Source of the DNA: Cronobacter condimenti 1330
Lineage (GTDB): Bacteria; Pseudomonadota; Gammaproteobacteria; Enterobacterales; Enterobacteriaceae
DNA: 64,000 bases
Direction of reading: 5' to 3'
Assembly (NCBI RefSeq): GCF_001277255.1
Contig: NZ_CP012265.1
Coordinates: 1 to 64,000, forward strand
The position numbers and the translations under genes were made by a program. Positions 9,634-18,027 of this stretch are shown piece after piece. Every line of letters starts with the position of its first letter. Position 1 is the first letter of the stretch. Below the pieces are notes generated by a model. The model was not told the DNA's origin, did no database searches, and saw only the letters and a list, made by a program, of their open reading frames with translations.

Positions 9634-10953
9634 TCAGGCGTTCGCCAGACGCGCGCACTGCTGACGCATGCCCTCGAAAATCTGCTCCGCCAGCGCTAAG
9701 GGGAAGCCTGCCGGAAGCGCAGCGGCCACGCGGTCGATAACATCGGGTGTCGCGGCGATAAGCGCGTCTACCATCGCGGTGACCTGCGCGTGCGACAGCC
9801 CCGCAAGCTCGCCCTGGCGCAGCCAGTGGCGTCGGCGGATCTGGCTCAGATGGTAGTAATTGCTGCTGCCCCGCACCGCCATCGCGAGCTTACATTTCTG
9901 CCACGCAATCTGGTTATTCCCCGGCCCAATCACCGGCCAGGCGGACAACACATCATAAAGCGGCGTCAGGTGATAACGATTACCGGGCAGATGCGCGATG
10001 CTGAAGTTCTTGGCGTGGCCGTCTGTTGCGGCGAGGATCCAGAAAACGATCTGCGCGCGGAAGAAAGTGGCACGATCGGCCCGCGCCTGCTCTGAACGAC
10101 TCAGGATAGTCATGATATCGCCGATACCCGGCCCGCCGTCAGACTGGTATTTTCGCAGCGGCGACACGCCGAGCGCCTGGCACATATCCTCCTGCGGCAA
10201 GCGCAACCACCACTGTTTATCACGCGATAACCGGCGGTCGAAGCGCTCGACGATCAACACTTTTTGCTCTTCAAACTGCGCCATCTGCGTACGTGCGACG
10301 GGAATGTCATACGCGGCCAGTAACTGCGAACAGAGCCATTCGTTTTCAATCGACGTGCGCATATCCGCCTGCATATTGCCCACCAGTCCCAGCGGAAGTT
10401 TGAAGATATGCGTTGTGGGCGTGTTGCCCTCCGGCAGACACCACTGACCGTTGTGCCACAGCAGCGCGGTTTTCTCCTGTGCGCCTGCGATAGAGAGCCG
10501 CAGCGTCTCCTCTTCACCCTGCTGGCCGGGAAACGCCTGGGCGGTATGGCGCAGCATCGCGGCAATATCCACTGTGGAGAGCGGGCGAGCGCGAATGGCA
10601 AACAGGCCTTCCGGCTGTTCATCAGCGCGCAGCAGCTGGATGGCGCCAACGCAGTCGCGTCCCAGTTCCGCCAGCAAATCGAACGGGTCGAGGCTGTGCG
10701 CCTGGTAACGCATCGCCAGGCGGCGACGGATGCCTTCGCTGTCCGGCAACAGGTTATCGAAGTAATCCCGCACCCGCGTGCCGCGATACGGCTGGTTGCC
10801 CGGGGTGAACGGCAGCGACAAAGACAGCGGTCGGCCCTGCGCGTCCTCCGTCCATTCCGGCAGGTATTCCAGCCGATCGTCCCCGAGGTGTTTATCCCAG
10901 TAGCCGACCGGGATCCCGTTCATCCAGATAGCTAAACGCGGCGTGCGGCGCAT
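9634..10953 (-). CDS. hipA: HipA serine/threonine kinase toxin
   Basis: About 439 aa, the usual HipA length. E. coli HipA phosphorylates glutamyl-tRNA synthetase and causes growth arrest and persistence. Visible here are the N-terminal IWMNG region, the RPLSLSLPF and FDNLLPDS blocks, the Ser-containing loop SIAGAQEKTALL (about residue 153, the autophosphorylated Ser in E. coli), RLPQEDMCQALG, the catalytic ATDGHAKNFS (Asp about 312) and the metal-binding LYDVLSAWP (Asp about 333). All key residues are present, so it is probably active. The ATG at 10953 is chosen because its spacing to IWMNG fits the family; a GTG at 10962 overlapping the hipB stop is possible. It is cotranscribed with hipB, which lies immediately upstream. 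Confidence 0.93.
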   Translation of the reverse strand: MRRTPRLAIWMNGIPVGYWDKHLGDDRLEYLPEWTEDAQGRPLSLSLPFTPGNQPYRGTRVRDYFDNLLPDSEGIRRRLAMRYQAHSLDPFDLLAELGRDCVGAIQLLRADEQPEGLFAIRARPLSTVDIAAMLRHTAQAFPGQQGEEETLRLSIAGAQEKTALLWHNGQWCLPEGNTPTTHIFKLPLGLVGNMQADMRTSIENEWLCSQLLAAYDIPVARTQMAQFEEQKVLIVERFDRRLSRDKQWWLRLPQEDMCQALGVSPLRKYQSDGGPGIGDIMTILSRSEQARADRATFFRAQIVFWILAATDGHAKNFSIAHLPGNRYHLTPLYDVLSAWPVIGPGNNQIAWQKCKLAMAVRGSSNYYHLSQIRRRHWLRQGELAGLSHAQVTAMVDALIAATPDVIDRVAAALPAGFPLALAEQIFEGMRQQCARLANA

Positions 10954-10955
10954 CG

Positions 10956-11240
10956 TCACCACGCCTCACGACGGGCGGGCGAGGTGTCACTTGCAGCGAT
11001 ATCAGAGGAGGGATCCTTCTGCATTTCGCTAAGCGTCATCTCAATACCGAGCACGTTAAATACGCGGAACAAACGTTCAATGCTTGCCGAGGCAGGGTTG
11101 GCCTCAAGCCGGGCATACGTTTGCTGCGTAACCCCAAGTCGTTCGGACACTTCGCGTTGCGTCAGTCCCTGGTTTTTGCGAAAGCCCACCAGCAGCGGGC
11201 GCAGCTGGCTGAGCGTTTTCAGTGGATAGACGGTAGTCAT
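10956..11240 (-). CDS. hipB: HipB antitoxin and autorepressor
   Basis: 94 aa. A Cro/CI-type helix-turn-helix spans about residues 26-50 (LTQREVSERLGVTQQTYARLE). The C-terminal tail ends in REAW; E. coli HipB also ends in an acidic residue plus Trp, the tail that contacts HipA and marks the protein for degradation. HipB neutralises HipA and represses the operon. The stop lies next to the hipA start. Inverted repeats upstream (11260-11334) are good operator candidates. A hipBA pair on a plasmid may also stabilise the replicon, which is inference. Confidence 0.92.
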   Translation of the reverse strand: MTTVYPLKTLSQLRPLLVGFRKNQGLTQREVSERLGVTQQTYARLEANPASASIERLFRVFNVLGIEMTLSEMQKDPSSDIAASDTSPARREAW

Positions 11241-11259
11241 GTTATTACCCGCATCTTCA

Positions 11260-11334
11260 GTTACAAACGATAAGCTGTATTCCCTATTTTACACCTTTCA
11301 GGCTGTAACTGGCAAATACAGCGTAAAAGGTGTT
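11260..11334 (-). promoter_or_regulatory. hipBA promoter/operator region with nested inverted repeats
   Basis: Four inverted pairs are visible: gttaca/tgtaac (11260 and 11304), gctgtatt/aatacagc (11274-11281 and 11315-11322), gctgta/tacagc (11302-11307 and 11317-11322) and acaccttt/aaaggtgt (11291-11298 and 11326-11333). HipB is known to bind several spaced palindromes upstream of hipBA. These half-sites differ in sequence from the E. coli TATCC/GGATA operators. Confidence 0.55.
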
Positions 11335-11365
11335 AAAAGAGTCGCTCTGCGTTGAAGGAAACCTA

Positions 11366-12253
11366 TTACGCGTGGCTTTTACCGCGCGCCCAGTACGCCA
11401 TAAAACAGGCGCGGGACGGATCAAGCTGACGCTCGCGCGTCAGGTAATGTCGCAGGCGTTTCACGGCACCAGACTCTGCCGCGACCCAGGCGCGAAATGC
11501 CCCTGCCCCACCGGCGCGTTGCCAGATAAGCGCGTCGTCAGTGGTTTCTGACTGGGTAATATCCACTGCGGAGAGTGCAGAGGCCGGCAGCGTGGCAGCC
11601 GTTTTCACCGCCTCCAGCAGCCGCTCGCCGTGTAAGGCACGGTCTTCACGCGCAAGCCAGTGGATATCGGCAAACGGGTAGCGCAGAGGCTGAACATCCT
11701 GCGCCAGCGGCACTTCCAGAAAGGCCTGTACGCGAGGCGGCGAAGGCTGGCGGGCGAGCTGTTCAAGGATGCCGAGCGCGGCGGGCAGCGCCGTTTCATC
11801 GGCTATCAGCAAGGCCTGGCGGAGCGCATCATCGGCCATCCATTCGTAACCGCCGCTGTCGCCCGGGAACTCGCCATCCGGTGCAACGATTTGCAGCGCA
11901 TCGCCAGGTTTCGCGTGGCTGGCCCAGCGCGAGGCGGGGCCGGTATCACCATGCAGAACAAACTCCACATCCAGTTCACATTCGGCTGCGCGCAGCGCGC
12001 GCAAGGTGTAGGTGCGCATCAGTGGCCGCTGCTCACGGGGCAGCGCCAGATAATCCTGATACCATCTGTCGCTCACCGGTAACTGCGCCGTGTCGCCATC
12101 CGGGCGCGCAAACAGCAGTTTGATCCGCTGATCGGGCGCTTCATGCTTCATATGCGCAATTTCCGGGCCGGTAAACACGCAGCGCAACAGTGAGGGCGTC
12201 ACGGCAACGCGGCGGCGCAGCGTCACATTAAAAATACGGTAACTGGCGGTCAT
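11366..12253 (-). CDS. viuB: ViuB/SIP-family siderophore-interacting ferric reductase
   Basis: About 295 aa. Family role: an NAD(P)H- and FAD-dependent cytoplasmic reductase that releases iron from imported ferric siderophores. The N-terminal FAD-binding domain carries RTYTLR (about residue 78), followed by HGDTGPASRWASHAKPGD and a SIP C-terminal domain (LLIADETALPAALGILE, ending FMAYWARGKSHA). The ATG at 12253 has AGGAG upstream and overlaps the shiF stop as ATGA; the frame from 12286 lacks a ribosome site. Placed behind shiF and divergent from iucABCD-iutA, it is probably the iron-release step for the aerobactin-type siderophore. Confidence 0.88.
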   Translation of the reverse strand: MTASYRIFNVTLRRRVAVTPSLLRCVFTGPEIAHMKHEAPDQRIKLLFARPDGDTAQLPVSDRWYQDYLALPREQRPLMRTYTLRALRAAECELDVEFVLHGDTGPASRWASHAKPGDALQIVAPDGEFPGDSGGYEWMADDALRQALLIADETALPAALGILEQLARQPSPPRVQAFLEVPLAQDVQPLRYPFADIHWLAREDRALHGERLLEAVKTAATLPASALSAVDITQSETTDDALIWQRAGGAGAFRAWVAAESGAVKRLRHYLTRERQLDPSRACFMAYWARGKSHA

Positions 12254-13461
12254 AAGCGGGGCTCCTGCGGCGCGGCGGTACGCCATACGCCGATGCTGAA
12301 AAGTAAAAACAGCGCAGCAATAATAAAGGCAGCGACAATAAGGGCATGTTCGCCAAACCAGAGCGAAATGACGGGCACCAGCAGCGCGCTGGCACCGTAG
12401 CCGAGCGTGTGGCTGGTCGCGATAACGCCTGCGCCTTTGCCGGTGGTGAGCCTGTCATTCAGTAGCACCTGATAGCCCGGCGTGGCCATCGCGGCGCCAA
12501 ACGAGGTCACCGCAATCCCCGCATAAAAGGATATTAACCCCGGCAGGATCATCAAAAGCAGGCCGGCGGTCATCAGCCCCGCCGCACTTAACAACAGCGC
12601 GCGCGGCGCCAGGCGCTGTGGCCTTACCACCAGAAATTGCGCCAGCAGCGTGCTTGCCGCCGCCAGACTTAACAGCAGCGCGACGTGATGACTGACTGTT
12701 GCGAGATCGCCCTGAAACAGTGGGCGCAGATGCGGCGACAGACCGAGCTGCATCAGGCTGATACAGGCAGCCAGCAGCAGCGCCAGTGCCAGATACGGCA
12801 GCATATTAAGGCGCAGCCGCGCCGACTGGTGCGCGACCGGCGCAAGCGGCGGATCGTTATGCTGGCGCGCCACAAGCAGCAGCGCGATAAACGGTGCGAG
12901 CGCCATCAGCCAGAGCGGCATTTGCGGATGAAGACTGAGCGCGGCGGCCGCAAGCGGTGGACCGATAAGACGCCCGCAGCTCAGGCCGGAACTGACAGAG
13001 GCCAGCGCCATGAGCCGGTTTTCCATACCGGCGCGCTGCATCGCCCAGGTCTGGGCGGCGGGCACCATGCCGGAAACCGTCATGCCATAAAGCGCGCGTG
13101 AGACGATAAGCCCCGTAAGCCCCCATGAAACGCCAACGATACCGCGCGCCATTCCCCAGACGACCAGCGCCATGACGCCGAAACTTGCGAGATAACCGCC
13201 GAGCGCGGCCACCACCACAAATTTACAGCCCCGGATTTCTGTTTGCCGTCCCCACCAGGGGGAGCCTGGTAAAAACAGCATTGAACCGAACATCAACAAA
13301 CCGGCCCAGACAGAGAGCGATAACCCCGTCATCTGCACCAGCTGGGGCAGCACCACCAGCAAACCATTTTGCCCGATCCCGAGCAGTCCCGCGCACAGCG
13401 CCAGCGGCCAGAGTGACTTACCTGTGCGGCGGGCGGGTACGGCATGAGAAGAAGCATCCAT
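12250..13461 (-). CDS. shiF: ShiF-like MFS transporter of the siderophore locus
   Basis: 403 aa with about 12 hydrophobic segments, from WPLALCAGLLGIGQNGLLVV to the C-terminal FIIAALFLLFSIGVW. This is the MFS fold of ShiF/IucE-type proteins that adjoin iucABCD in Shigella and E. coli and have been linked to siderophore export. The ATG at 13461 follows a weak ribosome site. The gene is divergent from iucA, and the Fur box in the shared intergenic region may control both directions. The exact substrate is inference from context. Confidence 0.83.
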   Translation of the reverse strand: MDASSHAVPARRTGKSLWPLALCAGLLGIGQNGLLVVLPQLVQMTGLSLSVWAGLLMFGSMLFLPGSPWWGRQTEIRGCKFVVVAALGGYLASFGVMALVVWGMARGIVGVSWGLTGLIVSRALYGMTVSGMVPAAQTWAMQRAGMENRLMALASVSSGLSCGRLIGPPLAAAALSLHPQMPLWLMALAPFIALLLVARQHNDPPLAPVAHQSARLRLNMLPYLALALLLAACISLMQLGLSPHLRPLFQGDLATVSHHVALLLSLAAASTLLAQFLVVRPQRLAPRALLLSAAGLMTAGLLLMILPGLISFYAGIAVTSFGAAMATPGYQVLLNDRLTTGKGAGVIATSHTLGYGASALLVPVISLWFGEHALIVAAFIIAALFLLFSIGVWRTAAPQEPRL

Positions 13462-13533
13462 AAGCGGGTAAATGTAATGTCAACAAATGTGAGATATTTA
13501 TGAAATTATTGAAAACAAATATTGCAAAAATAG

Positions 13534-13561
13534 TTGCCACTGTAAATAGAATCCCTATCAT
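13534..13561 (+). promoter_or_regulatory. iucA promoter (-35 TTGCCA, -10 TATCAT)
   Basis: TTGCCA at 13534-13539 and TATCAT at 13556-13561 are separated by 16 bp. Each matches five of six consensus bases. The -10 box is overlapped by the Fur box, as expected for iron repression. Confidence 0.65.
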
Positions 13562-13577
13562 AACGATAATCATTATC
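13559..13577 (+). promoter_or_regulatory. Fur box upstream of iucA
   Basis: CATAACGATAATCATTATC matches 17 of 19 positions of the Fur consensus and overlaps the -10 element. Repression by Fe-Fur when iron is plentiful is the established logic for iuc operons. Confidence 0.88.
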
Positions 13578-13596
13578 AACAAAGGATGTGTTTGTT

Positions 13597-15345
13597 ATGG
13601 TTTCCCTGCCCCGCCCCGCCGCTACCGACGTTGCGGCTCAGTGTTTTCTCAACGCTCTGCTGCGTGAAACCCGGGATTGGCAACATCTTCCCGGCCCATC
13701 GCCGCAGGCACCGGCGCAGATCCACGTCCCCCTTTCTGACACGCAGGCCATTCGCATTCCGCTGCGTTATTTCTCTCCCACGCAACACCATCAGTACAGG
13801 TTCCCGGCGCTGCGGATCATGAACGATGAAGACCGCGGCGAACCGATTGATTTTGCAACACTTGTTGATCTCATTCTGACCAAACCCTCCGTGAAAGGCG
13901 AGCTTGCCGACGATGTCCTGGTGCGCTTTGCACGCCGCGTGCAGGAGAGCCATCGTCACACCTGGCAGGCGATTGAACTGCGCCATGACTGGAATACGCT
14001 GCGCGCGCAGCCGCTTAATTTTGCACAGGCCGAACAGGCGCTGCTGGTCGGACATGCGTTTCACCCGGCCCCGAAATCACATGAGCCTTTTAACGAAACC
14101 GAAGCACGCCGCTATCTGCCGGATTTCGCGCCCCGGTTTCCGCTGCGTTGGTTTGCGGTAGATAAATCGCACGTAGCTGGGGAAAGTCTGGGGCTTAATT
14201 TGCGCACGCGTTTGCTGCGTTTTGCGGCTCAGAGTGTGCCAGGGTTGCTCTCGCACTTTACTGACACGCGCTGGCTGGTGCCGATGCATCCGTGGCAGGC
14301 AGCCTATCTGCTGGCGCAGCCGTGGTGTCAGGCGCTGGTGGAAAAGGGCGAGCTCATCGATCTGGGCGAGGCGGGCGCGCCATGGCTGCCGACCAGTTCA
14401 TCACGCTCGCTCTACAGCGAAACCAATAATGACATGATCAAATTCTCCCTCAGCGTGCGGCTCACCAACTCTGTACGCACGCTGTCGGTCAAGGAAGTTA
14501 AACGCGGTATGCGTCTGGCACGCATGGCACAGACCAGCCGCTGGCAGGCGCTGCAGGCACGTTACCCGACCATGCGCGTGATGCAGGAAGATGGCTGGGT
14601 AGGGCTGCGCGACGTGGCCGGAGAAATTCAGGAAGAGAGCCTGATGGCGCTGCGCGTTAATCTGTTGTTCGCCACGCCGCAGACGCAGACTAACGTGCTG
14701 GTGAGCCTGACGCAGGCCGCTCCGGACGGCGGCGACAGCCTGCTCGCCTCAGCGGTACGTCGTCTTGGCGAACGCCTGGCGCTTCCGCCGCCGCAGGCCG
14801 CACGCTGCTGGGTGAAAGCGTATTGCGATCGCGTTCTGCTGCCGCTCTTTAGCGCCGAAGCCGACTACGGCCTGGTGCTGCTTGCGCATCAGCAAAATAT
14901 TCTGGTGGAGATGCAGCAGGATCTGCCGGTGGGCCTGATTTACCGTGACTGCCAGGGCAGCGGGTTTACCGACGGCGCGCTGCTGTGGCTTGCAGAAGCC
15001 GGCGAGCCACAGGCGGAAAACCGCTTCAGCGAAGCCCAGCTCCTGCGCTACTTCCCGTATTACCTGCTGGTGAATTCAACGCTTGCCGTCACCGCCGCGC
15101 TCGGCGCCGCCGGGTTCGACAGCGAAGAAAACCTGATGGCCATCGTGCGCGAAGCCCTCGTCGGGCTGCGCGCCACGGCGCGTGATACCCGCTGTCTCGA
15201 TTACGTGCTGGAGAGCCGCCACTGGAACTGCAAAGGTAACTTCTTCTGCTATCTGCACGACCACAACGAAAACACCATTGCCGATCCGGCGGTCATTTAC
15301 TTCGACTTCGATAATCCGTTTACAGGGAGCGCGCATGATGCCTGA
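13597..15345 (+). CDS. iucA: Aerobactin-type siderophore synthetase IucA
   Basis: About 582 aa. This NRPS-independent siderophore (NIS) synthetase joins citrate to the first N6-acetyl-N6-hydroxylysine. The NIS fold is visible through ATDVAAQCFLN, GHAFHPAPKSHEPF (about residue 151), MHPWQAAYL (about 229), TSSSRSLYSETNNDMIKFSLSVRLTNS (split block about 267-290) and LLAHQQNILVEM. These blocks match E. coli IucA as I remember it. The ATG at 13597 follows AAAGGA by about 11 bases; the GTG at 13588 sits on the ribosome site and is rejected. It is the first gene of the operon and overlaps iucB by 11 bp. Confidence 0.95.
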   Translation: MVSLPRPAATDVAAQCFLNALLRETRDWQHLPGPSPQAPAQIHVPLSDTQAIRIPLRYFSPTQHHQYRFPALRIMNDEDRGEPIDFATLVDLILTKPSVKGELADDVLVRFARRVQESHRHTWQAIELRHDWNTLRAQPLNFAQAEQALLVGHAFHPAPKSHEPFNETEARRYLPDFAPRFPLRWFAVDKSHVAGESLGLNLRTRLLRFAAQSVPGLLSHFTDTRWLVPMHPWQAAYLLAQPWCQALVEKGELIDLGEAGAPWLPTSSSRSLYSETNNDMIKFSLSVRLTNSVRTLSVKEVKRGMRLARMAQTSRWQALQARYPTMRVMQEDGWVGLRDVAGEIQEESLMALRVNLLFATPQTQTNVLVSLTQAAPDGGDSLLASAVRRLGERLALPPPQAARCWVKAYCDRVLLPLFSAEADYGLVLLAHQQNILVEMQQDLPVGLIYRDCQGSGFTDGALLWLAEAGEPQAENRFSEAQLLRYFPYYLLVNSTLAVTAALGAAGFDSEENLMAIVREALVGLRATARDTRCLDYVLESRHWNCKGNFFCYLHDHNENTIADPAVIYFDFDNPFTGSAHDA

Positions 15346-16285
15346 AGCCAGCATTATTCATGACGGGTATGGTTTTCGCTGCGCGCAGCTCAACCTCACC
15401 CTGCCGCTGGCGCTCGGCCTGGATGGCAGCGGCGTGCTGAATTATCCGGGTGCTTTGCCGCAAGGCTGGCTGGTTAGCGCACTCGATCAGTTGTTTATCG
15501 CCGCGCCGGCGCTGACCGGCATTACGCTGCCATGGGCGCAGTGGCGCGATGAGCCGCAGGCGCAGGCGCTGTTTGAACGCGTGCAGTGCGACTATCTTGC
15601 CCGTGACACGTTCTGGCAACTGCCGCTGTGGCTGCGCGGCGAGCGTACGCCTGCCCGCGGCGTTATGCAGTATGACGAGACGCGACAGCTCGCGTTTCCG
15701 GTGCGTGCGCCACGTCCTCACGGTGAGGTTTATCGCCGCTATGATCCCCAAATCAAACGTACGCTCAGTTTCCGGGTAGCAGACGTGGCGCAGGATGCGG
15801 AGCACTTCACCCGCTGGATGAACGCGCCGCGCGTCAACGCCTTCTGGGAAATGGCTGGCCCGCAGGCGGAACAGGAAGCCTATTTGCGTAAACAGCTCGA
15901 TTCCTCGTACTGCTACCCGCTTATTGGCTGCTTTGATGATGCGCCGTTCGGCTATTTCGAAATCTACTGGGCGGCGGAAGACCGCATCGGCCGTCACTAC
16001 CGCTGGCAACCCTTCGACCGCGGCCTGCATATGCTGGTGGGCGAAGAGCAGTGGCGGGGCGCGCCTTATATCCGCAGCTGGCTGCGCGGCCTGAGCCACT
16101 ATCTGTGGCTGGATGAACCGCGGACACAGCGCCTCGTCGCCGAACCGCGCTTTGACAACCAGCGCCTGTTCCGTCATCTGCCGGTAGCGGGCTTCGGGAC
16201 AGTAAAGGAGTTTGATTTCCCGCATAAACGCTCGCGTCTGGTGATGAGCCAGCGCGACCACTTTTTCCGCGAGGTGGGGTTATGA
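15335..16285 (+). CDS. iucB: N6-hydroxylysine O/N-acetyltransferase IucB
   Basis: About 316 aa (315 in E. coli). It acetylates N6-hydroxylysine from IucD to make the hydroxamate arm of the siderophore. A C-terminal GNAT-like domain starts near residue 155 (RRYDPQIKRTLSFRVADV) with WMNAPRVNAFWEMAG, PLIGCFDDAPFGYFEIYWA and GLHMLVGEE, typical of the IucA/IucB/SidF/Rhizobactin acetyltransferase family. The ATG at 15335 is served by GGGAG, and the next codon is also ATG. It overlaps iucA and ends in an ATGA overlap with iucC. Confidence 0.94.
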   Translation: MMPEASIIHDGYGFRCAQLNLTLPLALGLDGSGVLNYPGALPQGWLVSALDQLFIAAPALTGITLPWAQWRDEPQAQALFERVQCDYLARDTFWQLPLWLRGERTPARGVMQYDETRQLAFPVRAPRPHGEVYRRYDPQIKRTLSFRVADVAQDAEHFTRWMNAPRVNAFWEMAGPQAEQEAYLRKQLDSSYCYPLIGCFDDAPFGYFEIYWAAEDRIGRHYRWQPFDRGLHMLVGEEQWRGAPYIRSWLRGLSHYLWLDEPRTQRLVAEPRFDNQRLFRHLPVAGFGTVKEFDFPHKRSRLVMSQRDHFFREVGL

Positions 16286-18027
16286 CGCTGCAATGGTGGG
16301 AGCGCGTCAATCGCGAGATGGTGGCGAAAATACTCGCCGAACTGGAGTATGAACGCACGCTTGCGGCAAACGAAACCGGCGCAGGCCGCTGGACTCTCGT
16401 GCTTGGCGACGACACCTGGACATTCAGTGCGACGCGCGGCATCTGGGGCTGGCTGCATATCGACCCGGCGACGCTTGAAAACCAGCACGGCGGCGCGGTG
16501 GAAGCGGAAAGCGCCCTGCGTCAGCTGGCAGCGGTGCTGAAGATGACGGATGCGCAAACGGCAGAACATCTTGAAGATCTGTATGCGACGCTGCGCGGCG
16601 ATCTGCAATTGCTGGAAGCGCGTGAGGATTTAAGCGCCGACGCACTTATCGATATGGACCCGGATGAGTTGCAGTGCCTGATGTCCGGCCATCCGAAGTT
16701 TATTTTCAATAAAGGCCGCCGCGGCTGGGGCCTCACTGCGCTGAAAGCTTACGCGCCGGAATATCGTGGCCGTTTTCAGCTGCACTGGGTCGCCGTGCGT
16801 CGCGACCTGATGGTCTGGAGCAGTGACGCGGATTGCGATATTAACAATCTGCTGGCAAGCGCCATGGACGAGACGGAACGTCTGCGCTTCACCCGCTACT
16901 GGCAGGCGCTGCATCTTGATGAAAACTGGCTTCCGGTGCCGCTGCATCCGTGGCAGTGGCAGCAGAAGATAGCGCTGCATTTTCTGCCGCAGCTGGCACG
17001 CGGCGACATTCTCGATCTCGGCGAATTCGGCGATGCGTATATTGCGCAGCAGTCGCTGCGAACGCTCACCAACGTGAGCCGCCGCTCGCCGTTTGATATC
17101 AAACTGCCGCTGACGATTTATAACACGTCCTGTTATCGCGGCATTCCGGGGAAATACATCGCCGCCGGGCCGCTGGCCTCCCGCTGGTTGCAGCAACAGT
17201 TTGCGCGCGATGAAACCCTGATTGCCTCTGGCGCGCAGATCCTCGGCGAGCCAGCCGCGGGTTATGTCTCGCACACCGGTTACGCGGCGCTGAAAACCGC
17301 GCCCTACCGCTACCAGGAGATGTTTGGCGTCATCTGGCGTGAAAATCCGTCCTGCTGGTTGCAGCAAGGTGAACAGGCTGTGCTGATGGCAGCACTGATG
17401 GAAACCGATAACGCGGGTCGCCCGCTCATTGATGCCTGGATCTCACGCTCAGGCTTAAGCGCCGAGGCCTGGCTGACGCAAATGTTCAGCGCTGTCGTCA
17501 TCCCGTTCTATCACCTGCTGTGCCGTTACGGCGTAGCGCTTATCGCCCATGGCCAGAACGTCACGCTGGTCATGAAAGACCATGTGCCGCAGCGCATTTT
17601 ACTGAAGGATTTCCAGGGCGACATGCGTCTCGTAGACGAGGCATTCCCGGAGATGGAGAGCCTGCCGGAGCCGGTGAAAGCGGTGACCGCGCGTCTTGGC
17701 GCCGACTACATTATTCATGATTTACAGACGGGGCATTTTGTAACGGTGCTGCGTTTCGTCTCGCGCCTGACGGTACAGTGCGGCGTCAGTGAAACCCGGT
17801 TCTATCAGCTGCTGGCGGATGTACTGCAAAACTATATGGCCGCGCATCCGGCGATGGCGGCGCGATTCGCGCAATTTGATTTGTTTAAACCGCAAATCAT
17901 CCGCGTGGTGCTAAACCCCGTCAAACTGACGTTCTCTGAGCATGACGGCGGCAGCCGCATGTTGCCCCACTATCTCACCGATCTTGATAACCCGCTGTAT
18001 CTGGTCACCAGAGGGACCGCATCATGA
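16282..18027 (+). CDS. iucC: Aerobactin-type siderophore synthetase IucC
   Basis: 581 aa (580 in E. coli). The second NIS synthetase, it adds the second acetyl-hydroxylysine to finish the dihydroxamate citrate siderophore. Conserved blocks include SGHPKFIFNKGRRGWG (about residue 135), LHPWQWQQKI (about 220), RTLTNVSRRSPFDIKLPL (about 258), GIPGKYIAAG and AHGQNVTLVMKD. The start overlaps the iucB stop (ATGA), and its own stop overlaps iucD in the same way, so translation is coupled through the operon. Confidence 0.95.
   Translation: MTLQWWERVNREMVAKILAELEYERTLAANETGAGRWTLVLGDDTWTFSATRGIWGWLHIDPATLENQHGGAVEAESALRQLAAVLKMTDAQTAEHLEDLYATLRGDLQLLEAREDLSADALIDMDPDELQCLMSGHPKFIFNKGRRGWGLTALKAYAPEYRGRFQLHWVAVRRDLMVWSSDADCDINNLLASAMDETERLRFTRYWQALHLDENWLPVPLHPWQWQQKIALHFLPQLARGDILDLGEFGDAYIAQQSLRTLTNVSRRSPFDIKLPLTIYNTSCYRGIPGKYIAAGPLASRWLQQQFARDETLIASGAQILGEPAAGYVSHTGYAALKTAPYRYQEMFGVIWRENPSCWLQQGEQAVLMAALMETDNAGRPLIDAWISRSGLSAEAWLTQMFSAVVIPFYHLLCRYGVALIAHGQNVTLVMKDHVPQRILLKDFQGDMRLVDEAFPEMESLPEPVKAVTARLGADYIIHDLQTGHFVTVLRFVSRLTVQCGVSETRFYQLLADVLQNYMAAHPAMAARFAQFDLFKPQIIRVVLNPVKLTFSEHDGGSRMLPHYLTDLDNPLYLVTRGTAS

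Noticed and set aside
9353..9664. A 103-codon plus-strand frame between treZ and hipA
   Set aside because: It overlaps the end of hipA, has no ribosome site and the translation is low-complexity Arg/Gly/Ala.
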